From positions 1-64,000 of the forward strand of contig NZ_SLWY01000002.1 of NCBI RefSeq assembly GCF_004341245.1: DNA of 64,000 bases, read 5' to 3'. Origin of the DNA: Plasticicumulans lactativorans. GTDB taxonomy: Bacteria; Pseudomonadota; Gammaproteobacteria; Competibacterales; Competibacteraceae. The notes beneath the pieces are model-generated. The model was not told the DNA's origin, made no database searches, and saw only the letters and a program-made list of their open reading frames with translations. Both the position numbers and the translations under genes were made by a program. Below, piece after piece: positions 9,264 to 16,561 of this stretch. The number at the start of each line of letters is the position of its first letter. Position 1 is the stretch's first letter.

Positions 9264-9314
9264 ACGCGCGCGGCGCGGTCCGCGCCGTTCGCCTCGTCCC
9301 TTTGGAGTGAAACG

Positions 9315-9731
9315 ATGAAAGCCAGGGTGAAACTGCTGGACGGCATGACCTTCGTCGGTGAGTCCGGCAGTGGGCACGCGGTGGTGATGGATGCGTCGCC
9401 CGACGTCGGCGGGCGCAACCTCGGGCCGCGGCCGATGGAGATGCTGCTGATCGGTACCGGCGGCTGCAGCGCGATCGACGTCATGCTGATCCTGCGCAAG
9501 TCGCGCCAGGAGGTGACCGACTGCATCTGCGAGGTCGAGGCCGAGCGTGCCGAGACCGACCCCAAGGTCTTCACCAGGATCCATCTGCACTTCGTGATCA
9601 GCGGCCGCAAGCTGTCCGAGAACCACGTGAAGCGGGCCGTGTCGCTGTCGGCCGAGAAGTACTGCTCGGCGTCGATCATGCTCGGTCGTACCGCCGACGT
9701 GACCCACACCTACGCGATCGTCGAGGTCTGA
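9315..9731 (+). CDS. OsmC-family peroxiredoxin-like protein
   Basis: 138-residue OsmC/Ohr-fold protein with the two family cysteines, one in GTGGCSAIDV and one in EKYCSAS, expected to reduce organic or fatty-acid hydroperoxides as a dimer in the cytoplasm. It is closer to the YhfA branch than to classical OsmC or Ohr, judging from VGGRNLGPRPMEMLL. It lies 51 bases after trpC after a TTTGGAGTGA ribosome site and may share the trp transcript. Confidence 0.87.
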   Translation: MKARVKLLDGMTFVGESGSGHAVVMDASPDVGGRNLGPRPMEMLLIGTGGCSAIDVMLILRKSRQEVTDCICEVEAERAETDPKVFTRIHLHFVISGRKLSENHVKRAVSLSAEKYCSASIMLGRTADVTHTYAIVEV

Positions 9732-9959
9732 GGCGACCGGGCTTCAGGGCCGCCGCCGGGGCCCGCCCGGCGTGAGATCGCGCGCCTTCGAACCTCCGAG
9801 GCCCGAGCGCCGCTCGTACCCCGTTCAGGGCGCAGGCGCATCGGCGCCGGTGGCGGGGGCAGGTCGAGCCCGCGCGGGCCCAGCCGTGCGCCACCGCCCC
9901 GCGAGGAGGTCACAAACGGCGGGGGAGGGGGCGGCAGGCGCGCGCCGCCTTTCGCGTGC

Positions 9960-10604
9960 TCAGACCCAGTAGACGCTGCGCGTCATCAGCTTCGCCGTCA
10001 TCCGCATCGCCAGGCGCACGGGCAGCGGCAGGGGCCGCCCGCCGGCATCGGCGGCGGCGGTGGCGTGGTGCGCTTCGTCGAGCTTCATCTGCTCGACGAT
10101 GGCGCGGCTGGGGGCGTCCTGCGCCGGCAGGTGCTGCAGGTGCTCATCGAGGTGATGCACCACCTGCCGCTCGGTTTCGGCGACGAAGCCGAGGCTCCAG
10201 CGGTCACCGACCGCGCCGGCGACGGCGCCGAGTGCGAACGAGCCGGCGTAGAAGAACGGATTGAGCACGCTCGTATGACCGCCGAGCTCCTTGACGCGCT
10301 GCTCGCACCAGTCGAGATGGTCGTTCTCTTCGGCGGCCGCCTGCTCCATCTTCGCGCGTGTCGTACCGAGCCGGGCGGTCAGCGCCTGCCCCTGGTACAG
10401 ACCCTGGGCGCAGACCTCCCCGGTGTGGTTGACGCGCATCAGGCGCATGGCGAGGGTACGCTCGGTGGCATCCAGTTCGCCGGCGGCAAGCTCGGCGGCC
10501 GGGTGCGGGCGGCCGGTCACCGCAGGGCGGCCGAACAGGGTGCGGAGGGCCTGATCGACGTTGACGAGCAGGCGGTCGGCAGGGGTCATGCGGCGGGCGT
10601 TCAT
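9960..10604 (-). CDS. coq7: 2-nonaprenyl-3-methyl-6-methoxy-1,4-benzoquinol hydroxylase Coq7
   Basis: Diiron monooxygenase performing the last hydroxylation of ubiquinone synthesis, peripheral on the inner membrane. 214 residues with the paired iron ligands of the family: Glu in MRVNHTGEVCAQGLYQGQ, EENDHLDW, the second Glu near EHLQHLP, and KLDEAHHA. This is the proteobacterial Coq7 form, not UbiF. Transcribed divergently from the 2Fe-2S protein at 10737. Confidence 0.95.
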   Translation of the reverse strand: MNARRMTPADRLLVNVDQALRTLFGRPAVTGRPHPAAELAAGELDATERTLAMRLMRVNHTGEVCAQGLYQGQALTARLGTTRAKMEQAAAEENDHLDWCEQRVKELGGHTSVLNPFFYAGSFALGAVAGAVGDRWSLGFVAETERQVVHHLDEHLQHLPAQDAPSRAIVEQMKLDEAHHATAAADAGGRPLPLPVRLAMRMTAKLMTRSVYWV

Positions 10605-10639
10605 CGCGGCGGGGACTCTTCAAGAGCATCGATCGGCCG

Positions 10640-10668
10640 ATCATAAGTCCGGCGCGACCGTCGGAAAA
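10640..10668 (-). promoter_or_regulatory. Candidate promoter for coq7
   Basis: Read on the minus strand, a TATGAT -10 (10640-10645) lies 17 bases from a weak TTTTCC -35 (10663-10668), about 36 bases upstream of the coq7 start. A 12-base palindrome GATCGGCCGATC (10631-10642) overlaps the -10. The -10 is good and the -35 poor. Confidence 0.35.
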
Positions 10669-10736
10669 CCGTCGATTGCCCTGCCCGGCGGCAGCCCGCA
10701 TACTCCCGCGGCCGTGTCAGCCGGAGCCGGGGCCCG

Positions 10737-11045
10737 ATGTCGTACTTCCGCCATCATGTGTTCTTTTGCACGAACCAGCGCGACGATGGCCGCCAGGCAT
10801 GCGAGCAGTGCGGCGCCAGCGCCGTGCGCGATCATGCGAAGGCGCGCGTCAAGGCACTGGGGCTGAGCGGCGCTGGCGGGGTCCGGATCAATACCGCCGG
10901 CTGTCTCGATCGTTGTGCCGAGGGCCCGGTGCTGGTCATCTACCCCGAAGCAGTCTGGTACACCTATGTCGACACCGACGACATCGACGAAATCATCGAC
11001 GTGCACCTGCGCGAGGGGCGCATAGTGGAGCGGCTCAAAATCTGA
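10737..11045 (+). CDS. Thioredoxin-fold [2Fe-2S] ferredoxin
   Basis: 102-residue protein with cysteines placed as in thioredoxin-like 2Fe-2S ferredoxins: FFCTNQ near residue 11, ACEQCG at 22-25, and INTAGCLDRCAEGP at about 56-60. The family is related to the NuoE C-terminal domain; partners are generally unknown. Start ATG 10737 is upstream of the usual SYFRHHVFFC opening. It precedes rplM but the ribosomal genes have their own promoter. Confidence 0.85.
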   Translation: MSYFRHHVFFCTNQRDDGRQACEQCGASAVRDHAKARVKALGLSGAGGVRINTAGCLDRCAEGPVLVIYPEAVWYTYVDTDDIDEIIDVHLREGRIVERLKI

Positions 11046-11056
11046 GCCGCGGGGTC

Positions 11057-11085
11057 TTGTCAGGGCGGGGAGGCGCGCTTAGTAT
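11057..11085 (+). promoter_or_regulatory. Sigma70-type promoter of rplM-rpsI
   Basis: TTGTCA (11057-11062), a 17-base spacer and TAGTAT (11080-11085). It sits just after the ferredoxin stop and leaves a leader of about 135 bases before rplM. Box quality and position make it the best promoter candidate for the ribosomal protein genes. Confidence 0.6.
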
Positions 11086-11225
11086 TCGCGCCCTCGATTG
11101 CAGTGGCATCCTCGCGCCGCCTGCGGGCCGTGCGAACAGAATGACACCGAATGCATGCCGATGCGGTGAGGTGATGGTTGACGCCCACCCATGCACTGCG
11201 GTCACGGAATCCTTGGAGCAAGTTG

Positions 11226-11654
11226 ATGAAGACGTTCAGTGCCAAGCCAGCCGAAGTGAAGCGCGACTGGTTCGTGGTCGATGCCACCGACAAAACGCTC
11301 GGCCGTCTGTCCAGCGAGATCGCGCGTCGCCTGCGTGGCAAGCACAAGGCCGAGTACACGCCGCACGTGGACACCGGTGACTACATCATCGTCGTCAACG
11401 CCGAGAAGGTGCGTGCCAGCGGCAACAAGATGTCTGACAAGATTTACTACAAGCACACCGGCTACATCGGCAACATGAAGGCGTTCAGCCTGGAAAAGAT
11501 GTTGCAGCGTGCGCCCCAGCGGGTCATCGAGATCGCCGTCAAGGGGATGCTGCCGAAGAACCCCCTGGGCCGGTCCATGTATCGCAAGCTGAAGGTGTAT
11601 GCCGGCCCGACGCATAACCACGCGGCGCAGCAGCCCCAGGCTCTCGACATCTGA
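11226..11654 (+). CDS. rplM: 50S ribosomal protein L13
   Basis: 142 residues, the standard bacterial length, from ATG 11226 ([20 protein letters not shown]). Conserved [35 protein letters not shown] and the [12 protein letters not shown] signature are present. A GGAG at about 11214 precedes the start; codons from 11178 in frame would add a non-homologous extension. Followed by rpsI, the universal partner. Confidence 0.98.
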   Translation: MKTFSAKPAEVKRDWFVVDATDKTLGRLSSEIARRLRGKHKAEYTPHVDTGDYIIVVNAEKVRASGNKMSDKIYYKHTGYIGNMKAFSLEKMLQRAPQRVIEIAVKGMLPKNPLGRSMYRKLKVYAGPTHNHAAQQPQALDI

Positions 11655-11697
11655 CGCGTGACGGCGTCTGGAACCCGACAGAAATAGCGGAACGGAC

Positions 11698-12093
11698 ATG
11701 GCAGACAATCAGTTCTACGGCACCGGCCGGCGCAAGACTTCCACGGCGCGAGTGTTCCTGAGGCCCCGGGGCACGGGCACCATCATGGTCAACGGCCGTG
11801 ACCTGGATACGTACTTCGGGCGCGAAACCTCGCGCATGGTGGTGCGTCAGGCGCTTGAGGCGGTCGATAGCGTGGGCCGGTTCGACCTGTACATCACGGT
11901 CGCCGGTGGCGGCATGACGGGGCAGGCAGGCGCCATCCGGCATGGCATCACCCGCGCGCTCATGGCTTACGATGAGAGCCTGCGGCCGACGCTGCGCAAG
12001 GCGGGCTTCGTGACGCGCGACGCCCGTGCGGTCGAGCGCAAGAAGATCGGTTTGCGCAAGGCCCGTCGCGCGGTGCAGTTCTCCAAGCGCTGA
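11698..12093 (+). CDS. rpsI: 30S ribosomal protein S9
   Basis: 131 residues from ATG 11698. [17 protein letters not shown]-type opening, the [19 protein letters not shown] signature, and the basic C-terminal tail ending [17 protein letters not shown] that reaches the ribosomal P site. It lies 43 bases after rplM in the same transcript. Confidence 0.98.
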   Translation: MADNQFYGTGRRKTSTARVFLRPRGTGTIMVNGRDLDTYFGRETSRMVVRQALEAVDSVGRFDLYITVAGGGMTGQAGAIRHGITRALMAYDESLRPTLRKAGFVTRDARAVERKKIGLRKARRAVQFSKR

Positions 12094-12105
12094 TCGCAGA
12101 TTTAT

Positions 12106-12179
12106 TGGGGGATCGTCTAGCGGCAGGACTACGGACTCTGACTCCGTCAACCTAGGTTCGAATCCTAGTCCCCCAGCCA
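12106..12179 (+). tRNA. tRNA-Gln (anticodon CTG)
   Basis: Cloverleaf read by eye: acceptor stem TGGGGGA (12106-12112) with TCCCCCA (12169-12175), discriminator G and an encoded CCA (12177-12179). The anticodon stem is ACGGA/TCCGT, the loop is CTCTGAC with anticodon CTG at 12138-12140, and the T arm carries GGTTCGAATCC. It reads CAG codons. It lies 12 bases after rpsI, so it may be processed from the same transcript. Confidence 0.96.
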
Positions 12180-12189
12180 ACACCATCGA

Positions 12190-12220
12190 GGGCCTGCATC
12201 ATCCGGTGCGGGCCCTTGTC
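12190..12220 (+). terminator. Hairpin downstream of tRNA-Gln
   Basis: GGGCCTGCA (12190-12198) pairs with TGCGGGCCC (12207-12215) apart from a central mismatch, followed by TTGTCATTT. It fits a terminator for the rplM-rpsI-tRNA unit, though the T run is interrupted. Confidence 0.6.
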
Positions 12221-12718
12221 ATTTATGTTCTTCCCGCTTGCCTCGGTACCCGCTACCGATAAAGAGGCATCCGGGGTGCGCATGCCCATCGGCTGACCGG
12301 GTCGTCATGGTGATCGCGAGGTAGTCGGTAGCCTGAACGGCTGTGCCCGTGAAGCGTTCCTGCCATGACTGCGCTGTGCAGACGAGGGGGAACCCGGCGT
12401 GACTCGATTAGGGCCACCTTCTGGCGCGGCCTGTCGCCATTGTTCGGTCCGCTTGCCAAGGCTCTCCCGTTTGGGGGAACGGTACCTGCGGAAGGCTCGC
12501 GAGTATCGCGATGATCTCGGCCGTGTCACACCCGTGGACCGCGGGTGCTTGGCCGTGTCCGGGAGCGCGCCTTGCGTATACGTAGGTGTCGCCCTCGACG
12601 CGGTTGGTTTCGTCGTCCGAACCGGACCCGTTCCCCCGCCCGTGAGGCGTTGGGCATGTCGACGGAATGCCCCTCCGGTTGCCCTGAAAAGCTTTGTGGT
12701 TTTTTTGTCACTCTTCAG
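12221..12718. other. Gene-free stretch between tRNA-Gln and the porins
   Basis: About 500 bases with only overlapping short frames on both strands, none with a credible start, ribosome site or recognisable protein. Base composition is less GC-rich than in the flanking genes. No RNA element was recognised. The last part probably holds upstream control sequences of the first porin. Confidence 0.6.
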
Positions 12719-12746
12719 TTGCGTTTCTGCAATTGCGTGGTACAGT
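12719..12746 (+). promoter_or_regulatory. Candidate promoter of porin 1
   Basis: TTGCGT (12719-12724), a 16-base spacer and TACAGT (12741-12746), leaving a short leader to the GAAGGAG ribosome site and ATG 12799. The surrounding TTGC repeats give other possible -35 boxes. Confidence 0.45.
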
Positions 12747-12798
12747 TGCACGCAGTTGGATATTCATCATTCTGTTGTCGACTGAAGGAGTCATCACC

Positions 12799-13851
12799 AT
12801 GAAGAAGAATCTGGTTGCTGTTGCCGTTGCGAGCACGCTGGTGTTCGCTGCTGCGGCGAACGCCGAAACCACGCTGTACGGTTCGGTGCGTATGGACGTT
12901 GATTACACCAACCCGGATGCCAAGGGCGCCGACGCCTCCTGGGACGTGAAGAACGAAGCTTCGCGCCTGGGTGTCAAGGGCAGCGAGGATCTGGGCGGCG
13001 GTCTGAAGGCCATCTACCAGTACGAGTTCGGTGTCAACGCCGATGGCAACTCGACGGGCAATCCGTTCAACCAGCGTCTGAGCTGGGTCGGCCTGACCGG
13101 CGGCTTCGGTACGGTGGCCATCGGTCGCCAGGAGACCCCGGCCTATACGTTCGTCGGCTCCAACACCGACATCTTCAACGGCCCGATCACCAACCCCTGG
13201 TCGCCGTCCACCGAGATCCTGCAGCGCCGCGGCAACGTCGTCTCCTACGTCACGCCGTCGTTCAGCGGCTTCACCGCTGCCGGCGCGCTCATCATGGATC
13301 AGAACAACGGTGTGCCGTTCCCCTACAACACCGCCAACGAGAACACGGGCTCGGATAGCGTCGACCACTACCAGGTGGCGGGCAAGTACGAGAACACGTT
13401 CGGGGGCGTTGGGGTGCTGCTCGGCGGCTATTTCCACGATGCCCAGGAAGCCAGCTTTGCAGGCAACGGTGACGACATCTGGATCTGGGGTGTCGGCGGT
13501 ACGCTGACCTTCGGTGACTTCAGCCTCGGCGCGACCTACGAGAAGTTCGACGACAAGGGCACGGGCGATCACAACGACTATGCCGGTTACGGCCTGATCG
13601 CCGGCTTCGACTTCGGTGCCAACACCATCCGTGGCGGTTGGGGGCGTATGGAGCCGGATATCAACAGCCTCGAAAGTTACGATACCTGGGAGATCGGCTT
13701 CGAGCATCGCCTGAGCAAGCGTACCCGCCTGTGGGTCGAGTACGTCGACACCGAGATCCCGGCCTACCTGTCCGAGTTCAGCGTGGTCGGCACCGACGGC
13801 CAGGTCAAGGGTGGTTCGAACCTCGCCCTCGGCATCCGCCACGACTTCTGA
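12799..13851 (+). CDS. Outer membrane porin (porin 1 of 3)
   Basis: Trimeric beta-barrel porin of the Burkholderia/Neisseria general-porin family, 350 residues. Signal peptide MKKNLVAVAV...AANA is cut before ETTLYGSVR, which begins the first strand. EASRLGVKGSEDLGGGLKAIYQYEFGV and FNQRLSWVGLTGGFGTVAIGRQ are the usual second and third strands, and the chain ends in Phe (GIRHDF) as needed for barrel assembly. The frame is open upstream to 12694, but signal peptide and ribosome site fix 12799. First of three tandem paralogues; the loops are more divergent than the strands. Confidence 0.95.
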   Translation: MKKNLVAVAVASTLVFAAAANAETTLYGSVRMDVDYTNPDAKGADASWDVKNEASRLGVKGSEDLGGGLKAIYQYEFGVNADGNSTGNPFNQRLSWVGLTGGFGTVAIGRQETPAYTFVGSNTDIFNGPITNPWSPSTEILQRRGNVVSYVTPSFSGFTAAGALIMDQNNGVPFPYNTANENTGSDSVDHYQVAGKYENTFGGVGVLLGGYFHDAQEASFAGNGDDIWIWGVGGTLTFGDFSLGATYEKFDDKGTGDHNDYAGYGLIAGFDFGANTIRGGWGRMEPDINSLESYDTWEIGFEHRLSKRTRLWVEYVDTEIPAYLSEFSVVGTDGQVKGGSNLALGIRHDF

Positions 13852-13862
13852 GTCTGGCCCGT

Positions 13863-13917
13863 ACAGAAGCGAAGCTTCTGTTCTGCAAAGGGCGCCTTCG
13901 GGCGCCCTTTGTTTTTT
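13863..13917 (+). terminator. Terminator after porin 1
   Basis: A perfect 10-base stem AAAGGGCGCC (13887-13896), loop TTCG, then GGCGCCCTTT (13901-13910) followed by GTTTTTT: a textbook intrinsic terminator. A second small inverted repeat, ACAGAAGC/GCTTCTGT (13863-13881), lies between the stop and this hairpin. Confidence 0.92.
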
Positions 13918-13993
13918 GGATTTCCCAGTGGGGATTGCTTGTAGTGCGCTTGCAACAATAAAGAGCTATTTGTATTCTTTTTGAGAAAAAGAG

Positions 13994-14022
13994 TTGCTTT
14001 TGTGCGTATGCTCACGTATAAA
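13994..14022 (+). promoter_or_regulatory. Promoter of porin 2
   Basis: TTGCTT (13994-13999), exactly 17 bases, TATAAA (14017-14022), in a markedly AT-rich leader of about 65 bases before ATG 14088. The strongest sigma70-like match seen among the porins. Confidence 0.65.
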
Positions 14023-14087
14023 GTCAACAACGAAGTGCGGAATATGACTTTGTTGTCTCTGTGCAACAACAACCTGGGAGTTAATCG

Positions 14088-15119
14088 ATGAACAAGTCTC
14101 TGATCGCTCTGGCCGTCGCGGGTGCGCTCGCGGCCTCGGCCGTCGCCAAAGCCGAAACCACGCTGTACGGTTCCGCCCGTGTGTCGGTCAACTATACGGA
14201 CGACAAGCGCAACGTCATCACCGACACCGATGTCGACGTCAGCTCGTGGGACGTGCGTAACGAGGCCTCGCGCCTCGGTGTGCGTGGGTCCGAGGACCTG
14301 GGCGGTGGCTTGAGCGCGATCTACCAGTACGAGTTCGGCGTCAACATCGACGGCAAGGCTGACGGCAGCCCGTTCAACCAGCGCCTGAGCTGGGTGGGCC
14401 TGAAGGGCGGGTTCGGTTCGGTGACGGCCGGTCGCCAGTGGAGCCCCTACTACAACGCCGTCGGCATCGACGACGTGTTCAACGGCGACGATGGCGGTGC
14501 CAGCTACTACTACCTCGGTATGCCGCACCGCATCTCCAATGCCGTGGTCTACACCTCTCCGAGCTTCAGCGGCCTGACCCTCGCCGGCGCGATCACGATG
14601 GACGGTGCCGGCAACGACCTCGACGATCCGCTGAAGAAGAGCGACGGCGTCGACCTGTATGACCTCGCGGCGTCGTACAAGAACGGCCCGCTGGTGCTGG
14701 GTGCGGCCTACCGTGGCTTCGAGTCCGTGGCCGGCGGCGAAAGCGGCAACGCCTTCTACGGCTCTGACGGTCACGTCTGGGGTCTGGCGGCTTCGTACGA
14801 GTTCTTCAATGCGCTCAACCTGATCGCCAGCTATCAGGATGCCGAGTTCACCGACGGCTTCGGTGCCAAGGCCTACAGCATCACCGGCGAGTACAAGTTC
14901 GGCGCCAACACGCTGCGTGCCGCCTGGGGTCGCTTCGACGTCGACGATGCCGACGAGAATTACGACAACTGGCGCGTGGGCTACCAGTACAACCTGAGCA
15001 AGCGCACCCGCCTGTGGGCCGAGTACCGCGATTCCGACTTCGCGAGCCAGGGCGCCAGCGTGGTTGCCTTCGGTCACGAGTACAACCACTTCGCGGCGGG
15101 CATCCGTCACGACTTCTGA
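14088..15119 (+). CDS. Outer membrane porin (porin 2 of 3)
   Basis: 343 residues, same family as the genes on either side: signal peptide MNKSLIALAVAGALAASAVAKA cut before ETTLYGSARV, the SRLGVRGSEDLGGGLSAIYQ and FNQRLSWVGLKGGFGSVTAG strands, and a C-terminal Phe in GIRHDF. It is closer to porin 3 than to porin 1 (NIDGKADG, YKFGANTLRAAWGR). Own promoter and own terminator, so the copies can be regulated separately. Substrate preference cannot be read from sequence. Confidence 0.95.
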   Translation: MNKSLIALAVAGALAASAVAKAETTLYGSARVSVNYTDDKRNVITDTDVDVSSWDVRNEASRLGVRGSEDLGGGLSAIYQYEFGVNIDGKADGSPFNQRLSWVGLKGGFGSVTAGRQWSPYYNAVGIDDVFNGDDGGASYYYLGMPHRISNAVVYTSPSFSGLTLAGAITMDGAGNDLDDPLKKSDGVDLYDLAASYKNGPLVLGAAYRGFESVAGGESGNAFYGSDGHVWGLAASYEFFNALNLIASYQDAEFTDGFGAKAYSITGEYKFGANTLRAAWGRFDVDDADENYDNWRVGYQYNLSKRTRLWAEYRDSDFASQGASVVAFGHEYNHFAAGIRHDF

Positions 15120-15129
15120 TCCTCCGGTG

Positions 15130-15192
15130 GGGCCGGTTCCCGGCCCCGATCGGCGCTTCATGACAACGGGCACCTTCGGGTGCCCGTTTTTA
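15130..15192 (+). terminator. Terminator region after porin 2
   Basis: Two hairpins follow the stop: GGGGCCGG/CCGGCCCC with a 3-base loop (15130-15148), then AACGGGCACC (15166-15175), loop TTC, GGTGCCCGTT (15179-15188) followed by TTTATTT. The second is a clear intrinsic terminator. Confidence 0.9.
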
Positions 15193-15209
15193 TTTGTGCA
15201 CAAAATTAA

Positions 15210-15250
15210 GTTAAATTGTTTACAATTTTAATTAAAAATGTAAACTTAAC
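15210..15250 (+). promoter_or_regulatory. AT-rich inverted repeat upstream of porin 3
   Basis: GTTTACA (15218-15224) and TGTAAAC (15239-15245) form a 7-14-7 palindrome in an almost pure A/T tract, flanked by GTTAA (15210-15214) and TTAAC (15246-15250), which are not symmetrically spaced. TACAAT at 15221-15226 could be a -10 box, so a protein bound here would act directly on transcription of porin 3. Confidence 0.5.
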
Positions 15251-15317
15251 GAAGTTCCCACATGGTCGCTATGACGACCGTGATCGGGGTGCCAGTCCAA
15301 CCAGAGGGGCAGCATTC

Positions 15318-16397
15318 ATGAAGACTTCGTTGAGTACGTTGGCATTGCTCGCCATGGCCGCAGCGCCGGCCGTCGCCGTCCGGGCCGAAACCACGCTGTA
15401 CGGATCGGCGCGGGTCGGCATCGCCTACACCGAACGCGACCGCAGTCCGACCGGTGCCAGCATCGACGACGGCGGTTTCTGGGACGTGCGCGACGAGGGC
15501 GGGTCGCGCCTCGGCGTGCGCGGGTCCGAGGACCTCGGCGGCGGCCTGAGCGCGATCTACCAGTACGAGTTCGGGGTGAACATCGACGGCAAGGCCGACG
15601 GCAACCCGTTCAACCAGCGCCTGAGCTGGGTCGGCTTCAAGGGCGATTTCGGCCAGGTGACGGTCGGCCGCCAGTGGACCGTCTACAACAACTCCGTCGC
15701 CTTCGATGGCGTATGGAACAGCGACGACACCACCAGCACCTTCTACCAGCTCGGCGGCCCGTACCGTGTCAGCAACATGATCATGTACACGACGCCGAAC
15801 CTGTCGGGCTTCAGTGCCTCCGGCGCGGTGGTGATCGACGGTGCCGGCAGCCACGACAGCGCCAACGATTCGCTGTCGACCAAGGACGGCATCGACATGT
15901 ACGACATCGGTGCCACCTACACCAACGGGCCGCTGCGCCTCGGTGCGGCCTACCGCAAGTACGAGGGGCGGGTGCTCGGTGACGCCGGGCAGAACTTCTA
16001 CGGGGCCGGCGACTCGCTGTGGGGGGTCGCGGCGGCGTACAAGTTCGGTGGCGTCTTCAACCTGATCGGCGTCTACCAGCAGGCCGAGACCGACCTGCGC
16101 GTCGAGGGTGCCTCGCCGCGCGCCTACAGCCTCACCGGCGAGTACAGCTTCGGCGCGAACACGCTGCGCGCGGCGGTCGGCCGCATGGACCTCGACAAGC
16201 TGGCCGCGAGCTACGGCCGCGAGGACGAGAACCAGGACATCTGGAAGGTCGGTTACCAGTACGATTTCAGCAAGCGCACCCGCGCGTGGATCGAGTACGG
16301 CGACTACGACTTCTCGAGCTTCAGCAACAACGCCAACGGCTTCCAGCAGGGCTTCGACTACTCCAACCTGTCGATCGGCATGCGGCACGACTTCTGA
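15318..16397 (+). CDS. Outer membrane porin (porin 3 of 3)
   Basis: 359 residues. Signal peptide from ATG 15318 (MKTSLSTLALLAMAAAPAVA) cut before the ETTLYGSARVG strand, the shared SEDLGGGLSAIYQYEFGVNI block, and final Phe in GMRHDF. An AGAGGGGC ribosome site precedes 15318; the frame is open back to 15216 but without signal-peptide features. It has a different upstream region from its two paralogues, with an AT-rich inverted repeat, suggesting separate control. Confidence 0.94.
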   Translation: MKTSLSTLALLAMAAAPAVAVRAETTLYGSARVGIAYTERDRSPTGASIDDGGFWDVRDEGGSRLGVRGSEDLGGGLSAIYQYEFGVNIDGKADGNPFNQRLSWVGFKGDFGQVTVGRQWTVYNNSVAFDGVWNSDDTTSTFYQLGGPYRVSNMIMYTTPNLSGFSASGAVVIDGAGSHDSANDSLSTKDGIDMYDIGATYTNGPLRLGAAYRKYEGRVLGDAGQNFYGAGDSLWGVAAAYKFGGVFNLIGVYQQAETDLRVEGASPRAYSLTGEYSFGANTLRAAVGRMDLDKLAASYGREDENQDIWKVGYQYDFSKRTRAWIEYGDYDFSSFSNNANGFQQGFDYSNLSIGMRHDF

Positions 16398-16418
16398 TCG
16401 CGTGCCGAAAGCGGCGGC

Positions 16419-16475
16419 ACGGGGGGCGGCATGCCCCCCGTTGCCGCCGCGCGCCTGCGCATCGCGTGCAGGCGC
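16419..16475 (+). terminator. Two hairpins after porin 3
   Basis: ACGGGGGGC (16419-16427) pairs with GCCCCCCGT (16433-16441), and GCGCCTGC (16451-16458) pairs with GCAGGCGC (16468-16475). Neither is followed by a proper T run, so termination would be weak or factor-assisted. Confidence 0.45.
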
Positions 16476-16561
16476 CTGATTCTGCGAGGCTTGGGGCGTG
16501 TTGCATCGTCGGGGGGGGCTTCCGATAATCGGCGGCCCGCCGCCTGCCTTCGAGTCCCGCC

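Noticed and set aside
12305-12785. Overlapping frames of about 130-150 codons on both strands between tRNA-Gln and porin 1
   Set aside because: No credible start or ribosome site, composition is Arg/Pro/Ser-rich, and no family is recognised.
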